A DNA stretch of 64,000 nt from Rhizobium terrae. GTDB taxonomy: Bacteria; Pseudomonadota; Alphaproteobacteria; Rhizobiales; Rhizobiaceae. The DNA lies in NCBI RefSeq assembly GCF_003425685.1, contig NZ_QJKM01000010.1, forward strand, positions 62,001-126,000. Direction: 5' to 3'. Positions 42,905 to 62,249 of this stretch are shown here, in pieces. Position 1 is the stretch's first letter. Every line of letters starts with the position of its first letter. The position numbers were made by a program, and so were the translations under genes. The notes beneath the pieces are model-generated. The model made no database searches. It saw nothing but the letters and a program-made list of their open reading frames with translations, and was not told the origin of the DNA.

Positions 42905-43546
42905 TTACTTCGCGGCCGACTTGACGGCGTCGCGAACGACGATCCAGGCGCCCTTGGAGCCGGGAACGGCACCCTTGACGAGGATCAGGCCGCGGCCTTC
43001 ATCGGTGGAGACGACTTCGAGATTCTGGGTGGTGACGCGAGTCTGGCCCATGTGACCAGCCATGCGCTTGCCCTTCCAGACGCGGCCCGGATCCTGGTTG
43101 TTACCAGTCGAACCATGCGAACGGTGCGAAACGGACACACCGTGCGTGGCGCGCAGACCACCGAAGTTGTGGCGCTTCATGGCGCCGGCGAAACCCTTAC
43201 CGATCGTGGTACCGGTCACGTCGACCAGCTGGCCGGCCGAAAAATGGCCTGCCTTCAGCTCGGTGCCGACCTCGATCATGTTGTCTTCGGAAACGCGAAA
43301 CTCGACGAGCTTCGCCTTAGGCTCGACATTGGCGACGGCAAAGCTGCCGCGCTCAGCCTTGGAGGTGTTCTTCACCTTGGCCGTGCCCGCACCCAACTGA
43401 AGAGCGGTATAACCGTTCTTCTCGACAGTGCGGTGCGCAACGACCTGGCAATTCTCCAGCCGCAATACGGTGACCGGGATATGCTCGCCGGCGTCGTTGT
43501 AGACGCGGGTCATTCCCACCTTCTGTGCAATTACACCTGAACGCAT
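42905..43546 (-). CDS. rplC: 50S ribosomal protein L3
   Basis: The 213-residue protein begins MRSGVIAQKVGMTRVYNDAGEHIPVTVL and has the extended loop GAMKRHNFGGLRATHGVSVSHRSHGSTGNNQDPGRVWKGKRMAGHMG reaching the peptidyl-transferase centre. The glutamine in GNNQDPG is the site methylated by PrmB in other bacteria. I chose the ATG at 43546, which has AAGGATTGAACCG upstream; an in-frame upstream start lacks this. Confidence 0.98.
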   Translation of the reverse strand: MRSGVIAQKVGMTRVYNDAGEHIPVTVLRLENCQVVAHRTVEKNGYTALQLGAGTAKVKNTSKAERGSFAVANVEPKAKLVEFRVSEDNMIEVGTELKAGHFSAGQLVDVTGTTIGKGFAGAMKRHNFGGLRATHGVSVSHRSHGSTGNNQDPGRVWKGKRMAGHMGQTRVTTQNLEVVSTDEGRGLILVKGAVPGSKGAWIVVRDAVKSAAK

Positions 43547-43583
43547 CGGTTCAATCCTTCTCACTCAGCCCGAGACCTGGGTC

Positions 43584-43892
43584 TCAGAGCTTGATCTCAA
43601 CATCGACGCCTGCTGCGAGGTCGAGCTTCATCAGCGCGTCCACGGTCTGGGGCGTCGGGTCAACGATGTCGAGAAGGCGCTTGTGGGTGCGCATCTCGAA
43701 CTGCTCGCGGCTTTTCTTGTCGATGTGGGGGGACCGGTTAACCGTAAACTTCTCGATGCGGGTCGGAAGCGGAACGGGGCCCCGGACGCTAGCACCGGTG
43801 CGCTTCGCCGTCGACACGATCTCGCGCGTGGAAGCATCGAGAATCCGGTGATCGAACGCCTTCAGGCGAATGCGGATATTTTGGCCGTTCAT
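43584..43892 (-). CDS. rpsJ: 30S ribosomal protein S10
   Basis: The 102-residue protein begins MNGQNIRIRLKAFDHRILDASTREIVSTAKRTGA and has RGPVPLPTRIEKFTVNRSPHIDKKSREQFEMRTHKRLLDI, the S10/NusE core. Besides its ribosomal role it binds NusB and NusG, coupling transcription to translation. It is the first gene of the S10 block, after a 512-base gap downstream of tuf that should hold the S10 promoter. Confidence 0.99.
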   Translation of the reverse strand: MNGQNIRIRLKAFDHRILDASTREIVSTAKRTGASVRGPVPLPTRIEKFTVNRSPHIDKKSREQFEMRTHKRLLDIVDPTPQTVDALMKLDLAAGVDVEIKL

Positions 43893-44190
43893 TCGACGTT
43901 ATCCTTGTTATCTGTTCTCCGTGCCGAACAAACAGGCACGGGTTGTTCTTTTTCCTAAGGCGGGACCACCGGTTCAAAGATCGAAGGGGACGCGGAAGAC
44001 CACATCCCTTTCCACTCTCCGGGCCTTTCGACCCACCTTATGTCTGATTGCTGCCCCGATAGCGAAGCAGGGGCAAATCGCGCTCGCGCGCCATTTGCTA
44101 CATTTTTATGTCATAAGCAAGCGGCTAGCCGCCGCTTGCTTAAAAGATTTCCATGCAATCGGCGCAAAGCTAGTCTGCGCCGAAGCCGAA
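43893..44190. other. Unique part of the tuf-rpsJ gap, with a 10-bp hairpin
   Basis: This region contains no supported gene. AAGCAAGCGG (44115-44124) and CCGCTTGCTT (44132-44141) form a perfect 10-base-pair hairpin with a seven-base loop, possibly the end of a transcript or part of the S10 leader. The AT-rich stretch around 44098-44116 could contain the S10 promoter on the minus strand, but I cannot assign hexamers with confidence. Confidence 0.5.
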
Positions 44191-44404
44191 TTACTCAACA
44201 ACCGCAGCGACGATGCCGGCGCCGCTCTGGATCGCGCTTGCGCGACCCAGGAAACTTGAATGCGTCGGCAGCTTTCGGCCCCGTCGCCTGGCGATCGTTA
44301 CTCGACGATCGCAGCGACGATGCCGGCGCCGCCCTGGATCGCGCTTGCGCGACCCAGGAAACTTGAATGCGTCGGCAGCTTTCGGCCCCGTCGCCTGGCG
44401 ATCG

Positions 44405-45580
<1,176 letters not shown>

Positions 45581-45646
45581 TTCCGGCTCTCCGTTCTTAT
45601 CCCCGTCAGGGGTTATTCTCTCAAATTATCGGGCGGATTACTCCGG

Positions 45647-47746
<2,100 letters not shown>

Positions 47747-47779
47747 AGGACTGCCTTTCGAAACTCGATCGGATGAAGA

Positions 47780-48250
47780 TTACCAACGGTAATGCGAGAA
47801 TGCGCGGTTGGCGTCGGCCATCTTGTGCGTATCTTCACGCTTCTTGACGGCGCTGCCACGGTTGTTGGCGGCATCCATAAGTTCACCGGACAGGCGATCG
47901 ACCATGGTGGTCTCGTTGCGCTTGCGGGCAGCTGCGATCACCCAGCGGATCGCGAGAGCCTGGCGGCGCTCCGGACGCACGTCAACCGGAACCTGGTAGG
48001 TCGCACCACCGACGCGGCGCGAACGAACTTCGACATGCGGCGCGACATTGTCGAGCGCCGAATGGAAGATACCCAGCGGGTCGGCCTTGGCCTTGCCCTG
48101 CACGACGTCGAATGCGCCGTAAACAATGTTTTCAGCCACGGATTTCTTGCCGTGGAGCATGATCGCATTCATGAACTTGGTGACGACGAGATCGCCGAAC
48201 TTCGGGTCCGGGTTGATCTCACGCTTTTCTGCACGATGGCGTCGGGACAT
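47780..48250 (-). CDS. rpsG: 30S ribosomal protein S7
   Basis: The 156-residue protein begins MSRRHRAEKREINPDPKFGDLVVTKFMNAIMLHGKKSVAENIVYGAFD and has RRVGGATYQVPVDVRPERRQALAIRWVIAAARKR and KREDTHKMADANRAFSHYRW. It nucleates assembly of the small-subunit head. In Escherichia coli it autoregulates the str operon from the rpsL-rpsG gap; here that gap (48251-48360) contains a seven-base-pair GC hairpin, CCGGGCA with TGCCCGG (48336-48353). Confidence 0.99.
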   Translation of the reverse strand: MSRRHRAEKREINPDPKFGDLVVTKFMNAIMLHGKKSVAENIVYGAFDVVQGKAKADPLGIFHSALDNVAPHVEVRSRRVGGATYQVPVDVRPERRQALAIRWVIAAARKRNETTMVDRLSGELMDAANNRGSAVKKREDTHKMADANRAFSHYRW

Positions 48251-48360
48251 ACTTCTTCTCGTCTCTTAAACTGTTAAGGCGCTCTACCACGCGGAGGACC
48301 TCGCGCAGCGCCGGGATTTTCGTTTTCAAGCCTTTCCGGGCAGGTCTGCCCGGGGCGAAA

Positions 48361-48732
48361 TTACTTAGGACGCTTCGCACCGTATTTCGAACGGCGCTGC
48401 TTGCGGTTCTTGACGCCCTGGGTGTCGAGAACGCCGCGGATGATGTGGTAACGAACGCCCGGCAAGTCCTTGACGCGGCCGCCACGGATCATGACGACGG
48501 AGTGTTCCTGCAGGTTGTGACCTTCACCCGGAATGTAGCCGATGACTTCGAAGCCATTGGTCAGGCGGATCTTGGCGACCTTACGCAGAGCCGAGTTCGG
48601 CTTCTTCGGGGTCGTCGTGTAGACGCGGGTGCAAACACCGCGCTTTTGCGGGTTTTCCTGCAGCGCAGGAACCTTGTTGCGCTTTACGTTCGCCTGACGA
48701 GGCTTGCGGATCAGCTGGTTTACGGTAGGCAT
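48361..48732 (-). CDS. rpsL: 30S ribosomal protein S12
   Basis: The 123-residue protein has TTTPKKPNSALRKVAKIRLTNGFEV and HNLQEHSVVMIRGGRVKDLPGVRYH, the two decoding-centre loops. Lys43 and Lys88 are both wild type, so the sequence shows no known streptomycin-resistance substitution. Asp89, the residue methylthiolated by RimO in other bacteria, is also present. It is the first gene of the str block; the promoter should lie in the 484-base region upstream. Confidence 0.99.
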   Translation of the reverse strand: MPTVNQLIRKPRQANVKRNKVPALQENPQKRGVCTRVYTTTPKKPNSALRKVAKIRLTNGFEVIGYIPGEGHNLQEHSVVMIRGGRVKDLPGVRYHIIRGVLDTQGVKNRKQRRSKYGAKRPK

Positions 48733-49216
48733 TCAACCATCCCTTACGTGTTTCTCAGTACCCTTTCGGGCCGATCTGATGCCGTTTCCGGCGGCGGCAC
48801 ACACATTTCCTCATGCGCAAAACGTGGCCCGATCCGCTGCCGGATGGACCACAGAAGGCAGAGGACGCATTCCTCATGCGTCATGCGTGCAGCATTCGTG
48901 TCTTCAACGTGCGTATGGAACCGTGTTTGAGGCCACACTCCGGAACGAGTCATCCCGGACGGACAAGCCTCACATCGCTTCCGATGCGCGGCGTTTACTG
49001 TTTTCCCCCCTGCCCGTCAAGGGCTGAGCCGAAAATAATCCCCGAAACGCCGGGTTTCCGGGCCCGAGCAGGCTTCGCAGACAAGGTTTCGTGAGATTTT
49101 CCGTATCACCTCCAATAATGTTTGGGAATCGATTCCAATCGCACTAAAGAGTGCGAGAACCTTTCGTCCTGCACCCGCCTGCGGACGATCAAGCGAATGC
49201 AGCCGCGGAGACGACC
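48733..49216. other. 484-base divergent region between rpsL and a small plus-strand gene
   Basis: No gene is supported here. The region must contain the str promoter on the minus strand and a promoter for the small gene at 49217. The most conspicuous element is the 12-base perfect palindrome GGAATCGATTCC (49125-49136) about 80 bases before that small gene. Confidence 0.5.
49125..49136. promoter_or_regulatory. Perfect palindrome GGAATCGATTCC, candidate operator
   Basis: The 12-base palindrome is centred on CG, with partial symmetry in the flanking TTG and CAA. Even, CG-centred palindromes of this kind are typical of LacI-family operators. No LacI-family gene is in the window, so a regulator would act from elsewhere. 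A chance palindrome remains possible. Confidence 0.35.
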
Positions 49217-49510
49217 ATGATCGCGACCCCTGACAACGACAACAACCTGGACGGGCCGATGGTGTTCATCATTATCGGCAAAGGTTATGAGAAGAAGGGC
49301 GGCGAAGGCGTCGACCTGCATATCATGCTGCGCGCGCCGGACGACGATTCGGCTGTCCGCGAGGCTCTCAACGCCCTGTCCGAGGAAGGATTTCTCGAAG
49401 CGGATCTCGACCAGATCGGCATCCTGACCGACGAACCCGCCGAAGAACCGCATGCCTCCGCCTATCAGGGCGCGCTCGAAGGCGAAGTGGCGATCATCCG
49501 CTTCGAATAA
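49217..49510 (+). CDS. Small acidic protein of unknown function between rpsL and rpoC
   Basis: The 97-residue product starts at the ATG at 49217 (GGAGACGACC upstream). It has an N-terminal half with a hydrophobic strand (GPMVFIIIGKGY) and a helix (DDSAVREALNALSEEGFLEADLDQIG), and ends GEVAIIRFE. The alternation of strands and helices suggests a small alpha/beta domain; no signal peptide or membrane helix is present. It is the only plus-strand gene inside the transcription/translation supercluster and has its own terminator. From memory, a hypothetical gene occupies the same position in Sinorhizobium meliloti, so it is probably conserved in the family. Function unknown. Confidence 0.8.
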   Translation: MIATPDNDNNLDGPMVFIIIGKGYEKKGGEGVDLHIMLRAPDDDSAVREALNALSEEGFLEADLDQIGILTDEPAEEPHASAYQGALEGEVAIIRFE

Positions 49511-49604
49511 GAACGGACGCACCGGTTCGAGAATACGGAACGAGTCCGTGCAGAAATCCGGCCGGGTTGCCCGCCACGGGAACCACCCCCTCCGAGAAGG
49601 CCAG

Positions 49605-49634
49605 AAAGCCGCCTGAGCGATCCGGCGGCTTTTT
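49605..49634 (+). terminator. Intrinsic terminator of the small plus-strand gene
   Basis: AAAGCCGCC (49605-49613) pairs with GGCGGCTTT (49624-49632) over nine base pairs, and the T run continues to 49634. It is about 95 bases past the stop codon at 49510. Confidence 0.88.
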
Positions 49635-49650
49635 CATGTCCCATTACGAA

Positions 49651-49676
49651 CGAAAACGCCCGGATTGCTCCGGGCG
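49651..49676 (-). terminator. Intrinsic terminator after rpoC
   Basis: On the minus strand CGCCCGGA (49669-49676) pairs with TCCGGGCG (49657-49664) around a four-base loop, followed by TTTTCG. It lies 29 bases past the rpoC stop codon and closes the rplKAJL-rpoBC block. Confidence 0.9.
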
Positions 49677-49704
49677 CTTCCTGTATACGTAACTGGCGCG
49701 CCGA

Positions 49705-53916
<4,212 letters not shown>

Positions 53917-54078
53917 GCCTATCTCCTTTAGGGGCGGAAGCCCTCGGCTTGCGATCAGTCAGGTCCAATTTCCCGGGCCAATTTTCCCGGAGGGACTGAC
54001 CGACGCTCTTAAACGGTCATAGCCGCGAAATGCGGCGAAAGTTTCCCGGCCCAGCCGGCTGGAACCGGCAGCGGGAGC

Positions 54079-54104
54079 GGCGCGCGCCCAGTCAAGCGCG
54101 CGCC
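54079..54104 (-). other. GC hairpin just after rpoB
   Basis: GGCGCGCGC and GCGCGCGCC form a nine-base-pair stem (54079-54087 with 54096-54104) ten bases past the rpoB stop codon, in the rpoB-rpoC gap. There is no T run, so it probably modulates messenger stability rather than ending transcription. Confidence 0.6.
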
Positions 54105-54114
54105 TTCTCTTGTC

Positions 54115-58251
<4,137 letters not shown>

Positions 58252-58410
58252 CGTCGCTCCTTCAAAATTGCATCCGGGCCTGCAACGGACGGGGTTCGCT
58301 GGCCAGTCGATCCCGTCGATCATGGTATTCTCAATCTCGTCCTACTTCCCGAACACGCCAGGCCGGATTGCCTTTTCGGTTCGGTTCAGGACCATCCTCT
58401 TGAGAACCCA

Positions 58411-58489
58411 TTACCCAGGAACCGTTTTTGACGGTTCCTGGGTAATAAGTTCGGAGGAAACGGGTGGGAGAGGAAACTCCTCTCCCACC
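58411..58489 (-). other. Two strong hairpins between rplL and rpoB (attenuator/processing site)
   Basis: The first (58463-58474 with 58478-58489, arm GGTGGGAGAGGA) is 12 base pairs with a three-base loop and lies 12 bases past the rplL stop. The second (58411-58425 with 58431-58445, arm TTACCCAGGAACCGT) is 15 perfect base pairs with a five-base loop. Neither is followed by a T run on the minus strand. In Escherichia coli the same gap holds a partial terminator and an RNase III site that keep L7/L12 in excess over polymerase; a similar role is likely here. Confidence 0.85.
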
Positions 58490-58500
58490 GCATTCCGGTA

Positions 58501-58884
58501 TTACTTGACGTCGACCTTGGCGCCGGCGTCCTCAAGCTTCTTCTTGAGGTCAGCGGCTTCAGCCTTGGAAACGCCTTCCTTGACAGCCTTCGGAGCGCCT
58601 TCAACGAGGTCCTTGGCTTCCTTGAGGCCGAGACCGGTGATGGCGCGGACTTCCTTGATGACGTTGATCTTGTTGGCGCCGGCATCCGTCAGGATGACGT
58701 CGAACTCGGTCTTTTCTTCTTCAGCCGGAGCAGCAGCACCGCCGGCAGCACCGCCAGCAGCAGCAACAGCTACCGGAGCTGCTGCAGAAACGCCCCACTT
58801 TTCTTCGAGCATCTTGGAAAGCTCGGCAGCTTCCAGGACGGTGAGAGCCGAGAGGTCTTCAACGATCTTTGCGAGATCAGCCAT
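58501..58884 (-). CDS. rplL: 50S ribosomal protein L7/L12
   Basis: The 127-residue stalk protein has the N-terminal dimerisation helices (LAKIVEDLSALTVLEAAELSKMLEEKWG), an alanine/glycine hinge (residues 33-55), and the C-terminal factor-binding domain EFDVILTDAGANKINVIKEVRAITGLGLKEAKDLVEGAPKAVKEGVSKAEAADLKKKLEDAGA. It recruits translation GTPases. It follows rplJ by 58 bases and precedes two strong hairpins. Confidence 0.99.
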   Translation of the reverse strand: MADLAKIVEDLSALTVLEAAELSKMLEEKWGVSAAAPVAVAAAGGAAGGAAAPAEEEKTEFDVILTDAGANKINVIKEVRAITGLGLKEAKDLVEGAPKAVKEGVSKAEAADLKKKLEDAGAKVDVK

Positions 58885-58942
58885 TTTGATAGTTCCTTTT
58901 GTTCGGTTCGAACTGGTTGGTTATAAACAGCGAAGTTCCGCC

Positions 58943-59461
58943 TTATGCGGCTTCGTCCTTCTTGGCATATGCTGCGAACACGCGGGCAAGCTGAGCTGCC
59001 GGTGCCTGAACGACGCCTGCAATGCGGGTCGCCGGGGTCTGAATCATACCCAGCAGCTTTGCACGCAGCTCGTCCAGCGAAGGCAGGGTCGCAAGCGACT
59101 TGACGCCTTCCGCGTTGAGCGTGGTCGATCCCATGGCGCCGCCGAGAACAATGAGCTTGTCATTGGTCTTGGCGAAATCCGAGACGACCTTCGGAGCGAC
59201 GACCGGGTCATTGCTGTAGGCAATGAGCGTCTGACCCTTGAACAGGTCCGACATCCCTTCCGACTCCGTGCCCTGAAGAGCGATCTTGGCCAGGCGGTTC
59301 TTCGCGACTTTGACGGTGCCGCCAGCAGCGCGCATCTTGGAACGGAAGTCGTTCATCTGCGCGACTGTGACACCAGCATAGTGGGCCACGACAACCGAAC
59401 CGGAAGCCTTGAAGACTTCGTTCAGCTCCGTGACGAATTCGCGTTTTTCCGCTCTTTCCAC
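58943..59461 (-). CDS. rplJ: 50S ribosomal protein L10
   Basis: The 172-residue protein anchors L7/L12 dimers to the stalk base. Its N-terminal domain reads AEKREFVTELNEVFKASGSVVVAHYAGVTVAQMNDFRSKMRAAGG and its C-terminal helix LAAYAKKD-like end carries the L12-binding residues. I chose the GTG at 59461, which is preceded by GGAGACAGACA and gives the usual length; the open frame upstream belongs to the leader. The 348-base leader has several hairpins and may bind the L10-L12 complex for autoregulation. Confidence 0.97.
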   Translation of the reverse strand: MERAEKREFVTELNEVFKASGSVVVAHYAGVTVAQMNDFRSKMRAAGGTVKVAKNRLAKIALQGTESEGMSDLFKGQTLIAYSNDPVVAPKVVSDFAKTNDKLIVLGGAMGSTTLNAEGVKSLATLPSLDELRAKLLGMIQTPATRIAGVVQAPAAQLARVFAAYAKKDEAA

Positions 59462-59809
59462 TGTCTGTCTCCAGTTGATGGGACCGCAATCCTGCAGGCC
59501 CCACCGGGTTTGCCTTTGCCTCAAGGGATCCTTTTGGTCGGACCCCAAGCGACGCTTGAGGATCCTGTCCCCTCGCTCTGTCCCCCTTTCGGGTCACAGG
59601 CACAAGGCACACTAGGCTCGAACCGAACTCGAAAGCGCGTTGGCGCCTTTGAAAACTCGCGTTCTTACCCGTCTCATGCAGGTCGGATGATTAAGGCTAT
59701 AAAGCCACCCGCAATCTCGGACAGGAATTCCGGATTTCTCCGGAAATTCCCGGCCCCGAAGGACCGGGAATTCAGTCACCCGAAGTCCGAAGACTTCGGC
59801 AATTCATGA
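59462..59809 (-). promoter_or_regulatory. rplA-rplJ intergenic leader with serial hairpins
   Basis: Three stems occur in order after the rplA stop codon on the minus strand: CCGAAGTC/GACTTCGG (59780-59787 with 59792-59799, loop of four), AATTCCCGG/CCGGGAATT (59745-59753 with 59764-59772), and TTCCGGA/TCCGGAA (59728-59734 with 59739-59745, sharing bases with the second). The second and third cannot form together fully, which suggests alternative structures. In other bacteria this leader is the target of L10-L12 translational autoregulation. A separate rplJL promoter could lie in 59600-59720. Confidence 0.6.
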
Positions 59810-60505
59810 TCAGGCGGTTACCGTCGACGGATCGATCTTGACGCCCGGACCCATGGTGGACGAGATCGCTACACGCTTGACGTAATTGCCCTTGGCGCCC
59901 GACGGCTTGGCCTTGATGACCGCATCGGCGAAAGCCTTGATGTTTTCTTCGAGAGCCTTGGCGTCGAAGGAAGCCTTGCCGATACCGGCATGGACGATAC
60001 CGGCCTTCTCGACGCGGAACTCGACGGCGCCGCCCTTGGAAGCCTTGACGGCGCCGGTGACGTCCATGGTTACGGTGCCGACCTTCGGGTTCGGCATCAT
60101 GCCGCGGGGGCCGAGAACCTTACCGAGACGACCGACGAGCGGCATCATGTCCGGGGTGGCGATGCAGCGATCGAAATCGATCTTGCCGCCCTGAACGATT
60201 TCGACGAGGTCTTCGGCGCCGACGATGTCCGCGCCGGCGGCCTTGGCTTCGTCAGCCTTGGCGCCGCGCGCGAAAACGGCGACGCGAACGTCACGGCCGG
60301 TGCCGTTCGGCAGGTTGACCACGCCGCGGACCATCTGGTCGGCGTGGCGCGGATCGACGCCGAGGTTCATGGAGATTTCGACGGTTTCGTCGAACTTCGC
60401 CGTAGCACGAACCTTGACCATCGAGATGGCTTCCGTCAGGGCAACCAGCTTGGTCGGATCGACGCCTTCGCGGATCTTCTGAATACGCTTTGCAAGCTTT
60501 GCCAT
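59810..60505 (-). CDS. rplA: 50S ribosomal protein L1
   Basis: The 231-residue protein has L1 motifs: EISMNLGVDPRHADQMVRGVVNLPNGTGRDVRVAVFARG, PDMMPLVGRLGKVLGPRGMMPNPKVGTVT and the ending KRVAISSTMGPGVKID. It forms the movable L1 stalk at the E site and in other bacteria represses its own rplKA transcript. One base separates it from rplK. Confidence 0.99.
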   Translation of the reverse strand: MAKLAKRIQKIREGVDPTKLVALTEAISMVKVRATAKFDETVEISMNLGVDPRHADQMVRGVVNLPNGTGRDVRVAVFARGAKADEAKAAGADIVGAEDLVEIVQGGKIDFDRCIATPDMMPLVGRLGKVLGPRGMMPNPKVGTVTMDVTGAVKASKGGAVEFRVEKAGIVHAGIGKASFDAKALEENIKAFADAVIKAKPSGAKGNYVKRVAISSTMGPGVKIDPSTVTA

Positions 60506-60506
60506 G

Positions 60507-60938
60507 TTATGCCACCACTTCCAGGCCCATGGCGCGGGCGGAGCCCTCGATCATGGCCATTGCACCTTCGATATCCGCGGCATTCAGATCCTTCATCTTG
60601 GCTTCGGCGATCGTCTTGATCTGAGCCTTGGTGAGGGTACCGGCCTTGGCACCCTTGCCCGGGGTCTTGGAACCGGACGTGATCTTCGCTTCCTTCTTCA
60701 GCCAGTAGCTGACCGGAGGCTGCTTCATCGCAAAGGTGAAGGACTTGTCCTGGAAATAGGTGATGACGACCGGGATCGGCATGCCCTTTTCCATCTCCTG
60801 CGTGGCGGCATTGAACGCCTTGCAGAATTCCATGATGTTGATGCCGCGCTGACCAAGCGCCGGGCCGATCGGCGGGGACGGGTTTGCCGATCCTGCCTTG
60901 ACCTGAAGCTTGAGCTGGCCTGCTACCTTCTTAGCCAT
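60507..60938 (-). CDS. rplK: 50S ribosomal protein L11
   Basis: The 143-residue protein has the thiostrepton-contacting proline helix in SANPSPPIGPALGQRGINIMEFCKAFN and the RNA-binding C-terminal domain KTPGKGAKAGTLTKAQIKTIAEAKMKDLNAADIEGAMAMIEGSARAMGLEV. It senses uncharged tRNA for RelA-type stringent control. It is 180 bases after nusG and directly before rplA. Confidence 0.99.
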   Translation of the reverse strand: MAKKVAGQLKLQVKAGSANPSPPIGPALGQRGINIMEFCKAFNAATQEMEKGMPIPVVITYFQDKSFTFAMKQPPVSYWLKKEAKITSGSKTPGKGAKAGTLTKAQIKTIAEAKMKDLNAADIEGAMAMIEGSARAMGLEVVA

Positions 60939-61118
60939 TTCTCTCTGCCTTTCGTTATGGACCGGTCCCCCGGCCCGATATGCCGGGCGAACCCGGCGGC
61001 TGCGGTTGCGTGGTGCGGATCCTTAGAAGCCCGGCTAAGACCCCCTCACCTTCCACGCGGCTGCGGCAAACGCCGCACAAGGCTCGCCGGAAAACGGCAA
61101 GCCCATCTCAAAAACCCA

Positions 61119-61649
61119 TCAGACCTTTTCGACCTGCGCGTATTCCAATTCGACCGGGGTCGCACGACCGAAGATCGAAACCTCCACCTTGAGGCGGGAA
61201 CGCTCCTCGTCGACATCCTGAACGATGCCATTGAACGACGCGAACGGACCGTCGGAAACGCGGACCTGCTCGCCGATCTCGAAGGTGATCGAGGATTTCG
61301 GCCGCTCGACGCCCTCCTGGACCTGGCCCAGGATGCGCTCGGCCTCGAAATCCGGAATCGGAACCGGCTTGTTGTCGGAACCGAGGAAGCCGGTGACCTT
61401 CGGCGTATTCTTGATGAGGTGATAAGCCTCGTCGGTCAGGTTCGCACGGACCAGAACATAACCGGGAAAGAACTTGCGCTCCGAATCGACCTTGCGGCCA
61501 CGGCGGATTTCCACAACCTTCTCGGTCGGCACCAGGATCTTTTCGAACAAATGCTCAAGCCCCTTCTGGCGAGCCTTGTTCTCAATGTCCTCAGCAACCT
61601 TCTTCTCAAAATTCGAATATGCGTGGACGATGTACCAACGCGCCGCCAT
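61119..61649 (-). CDS. nusG: Transcription termination/antitermination factor NusG
   Basis: The 176-residue protein has the NGN domain (RWYIVHAYSNFEKKVAEDIENKA, then RKFFPGYVLVRANLTDEAYHLIKNTPKVTGFLG) and a C-terminal KOW domain (DGPFASFNGIVQDVDEERSRLKVEVSIFGRATPVELEYAQVEKV). It bridges RNA polymerase to Rho or to ribosomal S10. I chose the ATG at 61649, seven bases after GGAG; the ATG two codons upstream is too close to the ribosome-binding site. It follows secE by 15 bases. Confidence 0.99.
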   Translation of the reverse strand: MAARWYIVHAYSNFEKKVAEDIENKARQKGLEHLFEKILVPTEKVVEIRRGRKVDSERKFFPGYVLVRANLTDEAYHLIKNTPKVTGFLGSDNKPVPIPDFEAERILGQVQEGVERPKSSITFEIGEQVRVSDGPFASFNGIVQDVDEERSRLKVEVSIFGRATPVELEYAQVEKV

Positions 61650-61664
61650 CTTCATTCTCCAGAA

Positions 61665-61865
61665 TCAAACGCTGACGTTCAGTACGAGACGTAACAACCA
61701 GCCCATAAGCTGGTCGGCAGCGAAGAAAAACAGCGCAGCGAAAACAACCATAACCAGAACCATGGCGGTCGAGATCATCGTCTCACGACGAGACGGCCAA
61801 TGGATTTTGGACGCCTCGGAGCGCACCTGGCGTAGAAACGTAACGGGAGTGGTTTTGGATGCCAT
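61665..61865 (-). CDS. secE: Preprotein translocase subunit SecE
   Basis: The 66-residue protein begins MASKTTPVTFLRQVRSEASKIHWPSRRETMISTAMVLVMVVFAALFFFAADQLMGWLL: the amphipathic helix with the conserved W-P-S-R-RET, then a single transmembrane helix. This is the short, one-helix SecE of most bacteria. It clamps SecY. The ATG at 61865 is preferred over an in-frame TTG five codons upstream, although the ribosome-binding site is weak. It forms an operon with nusG. Confidence 0.97.
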   Translation of the reverse strand: MASKTTPVTFLRQVRSEASKIHWPSRRETMISTAMVLVMVVFAALFFFAADQLMGWLLRLVLNVSV

Positions 61866-62061
61866 AGATTGCCCACGCAATTACGGCGCGTAAAGCTGAC
61901 CTCGCTCAGCCCCACGCACCGCGTGTCTGTTTTGACCTACATAAACACCCCTTCCCCTTTACACAAGAGGGAAAACAGTGTTCGATGAAATTTCGCCTTC
62001 TTCTACGGCGACCACTTCAGACAATTCCGCTGCGGATGATTTCGCGCCCATTATCGGAAAG

Positions 62062-62137
<76 letters not shown>

Positions 62138-62249
62138 TCGATCCCTACGGACGATCAACCGGCTGTTCGGTTCGCCGCCATCGGGCTAGGCGCTCCCTTT
62201 AAGGGGATGCGCCGCGCTTGGCAAGAGCGTTTTTTTGCAGAATGCCGAC

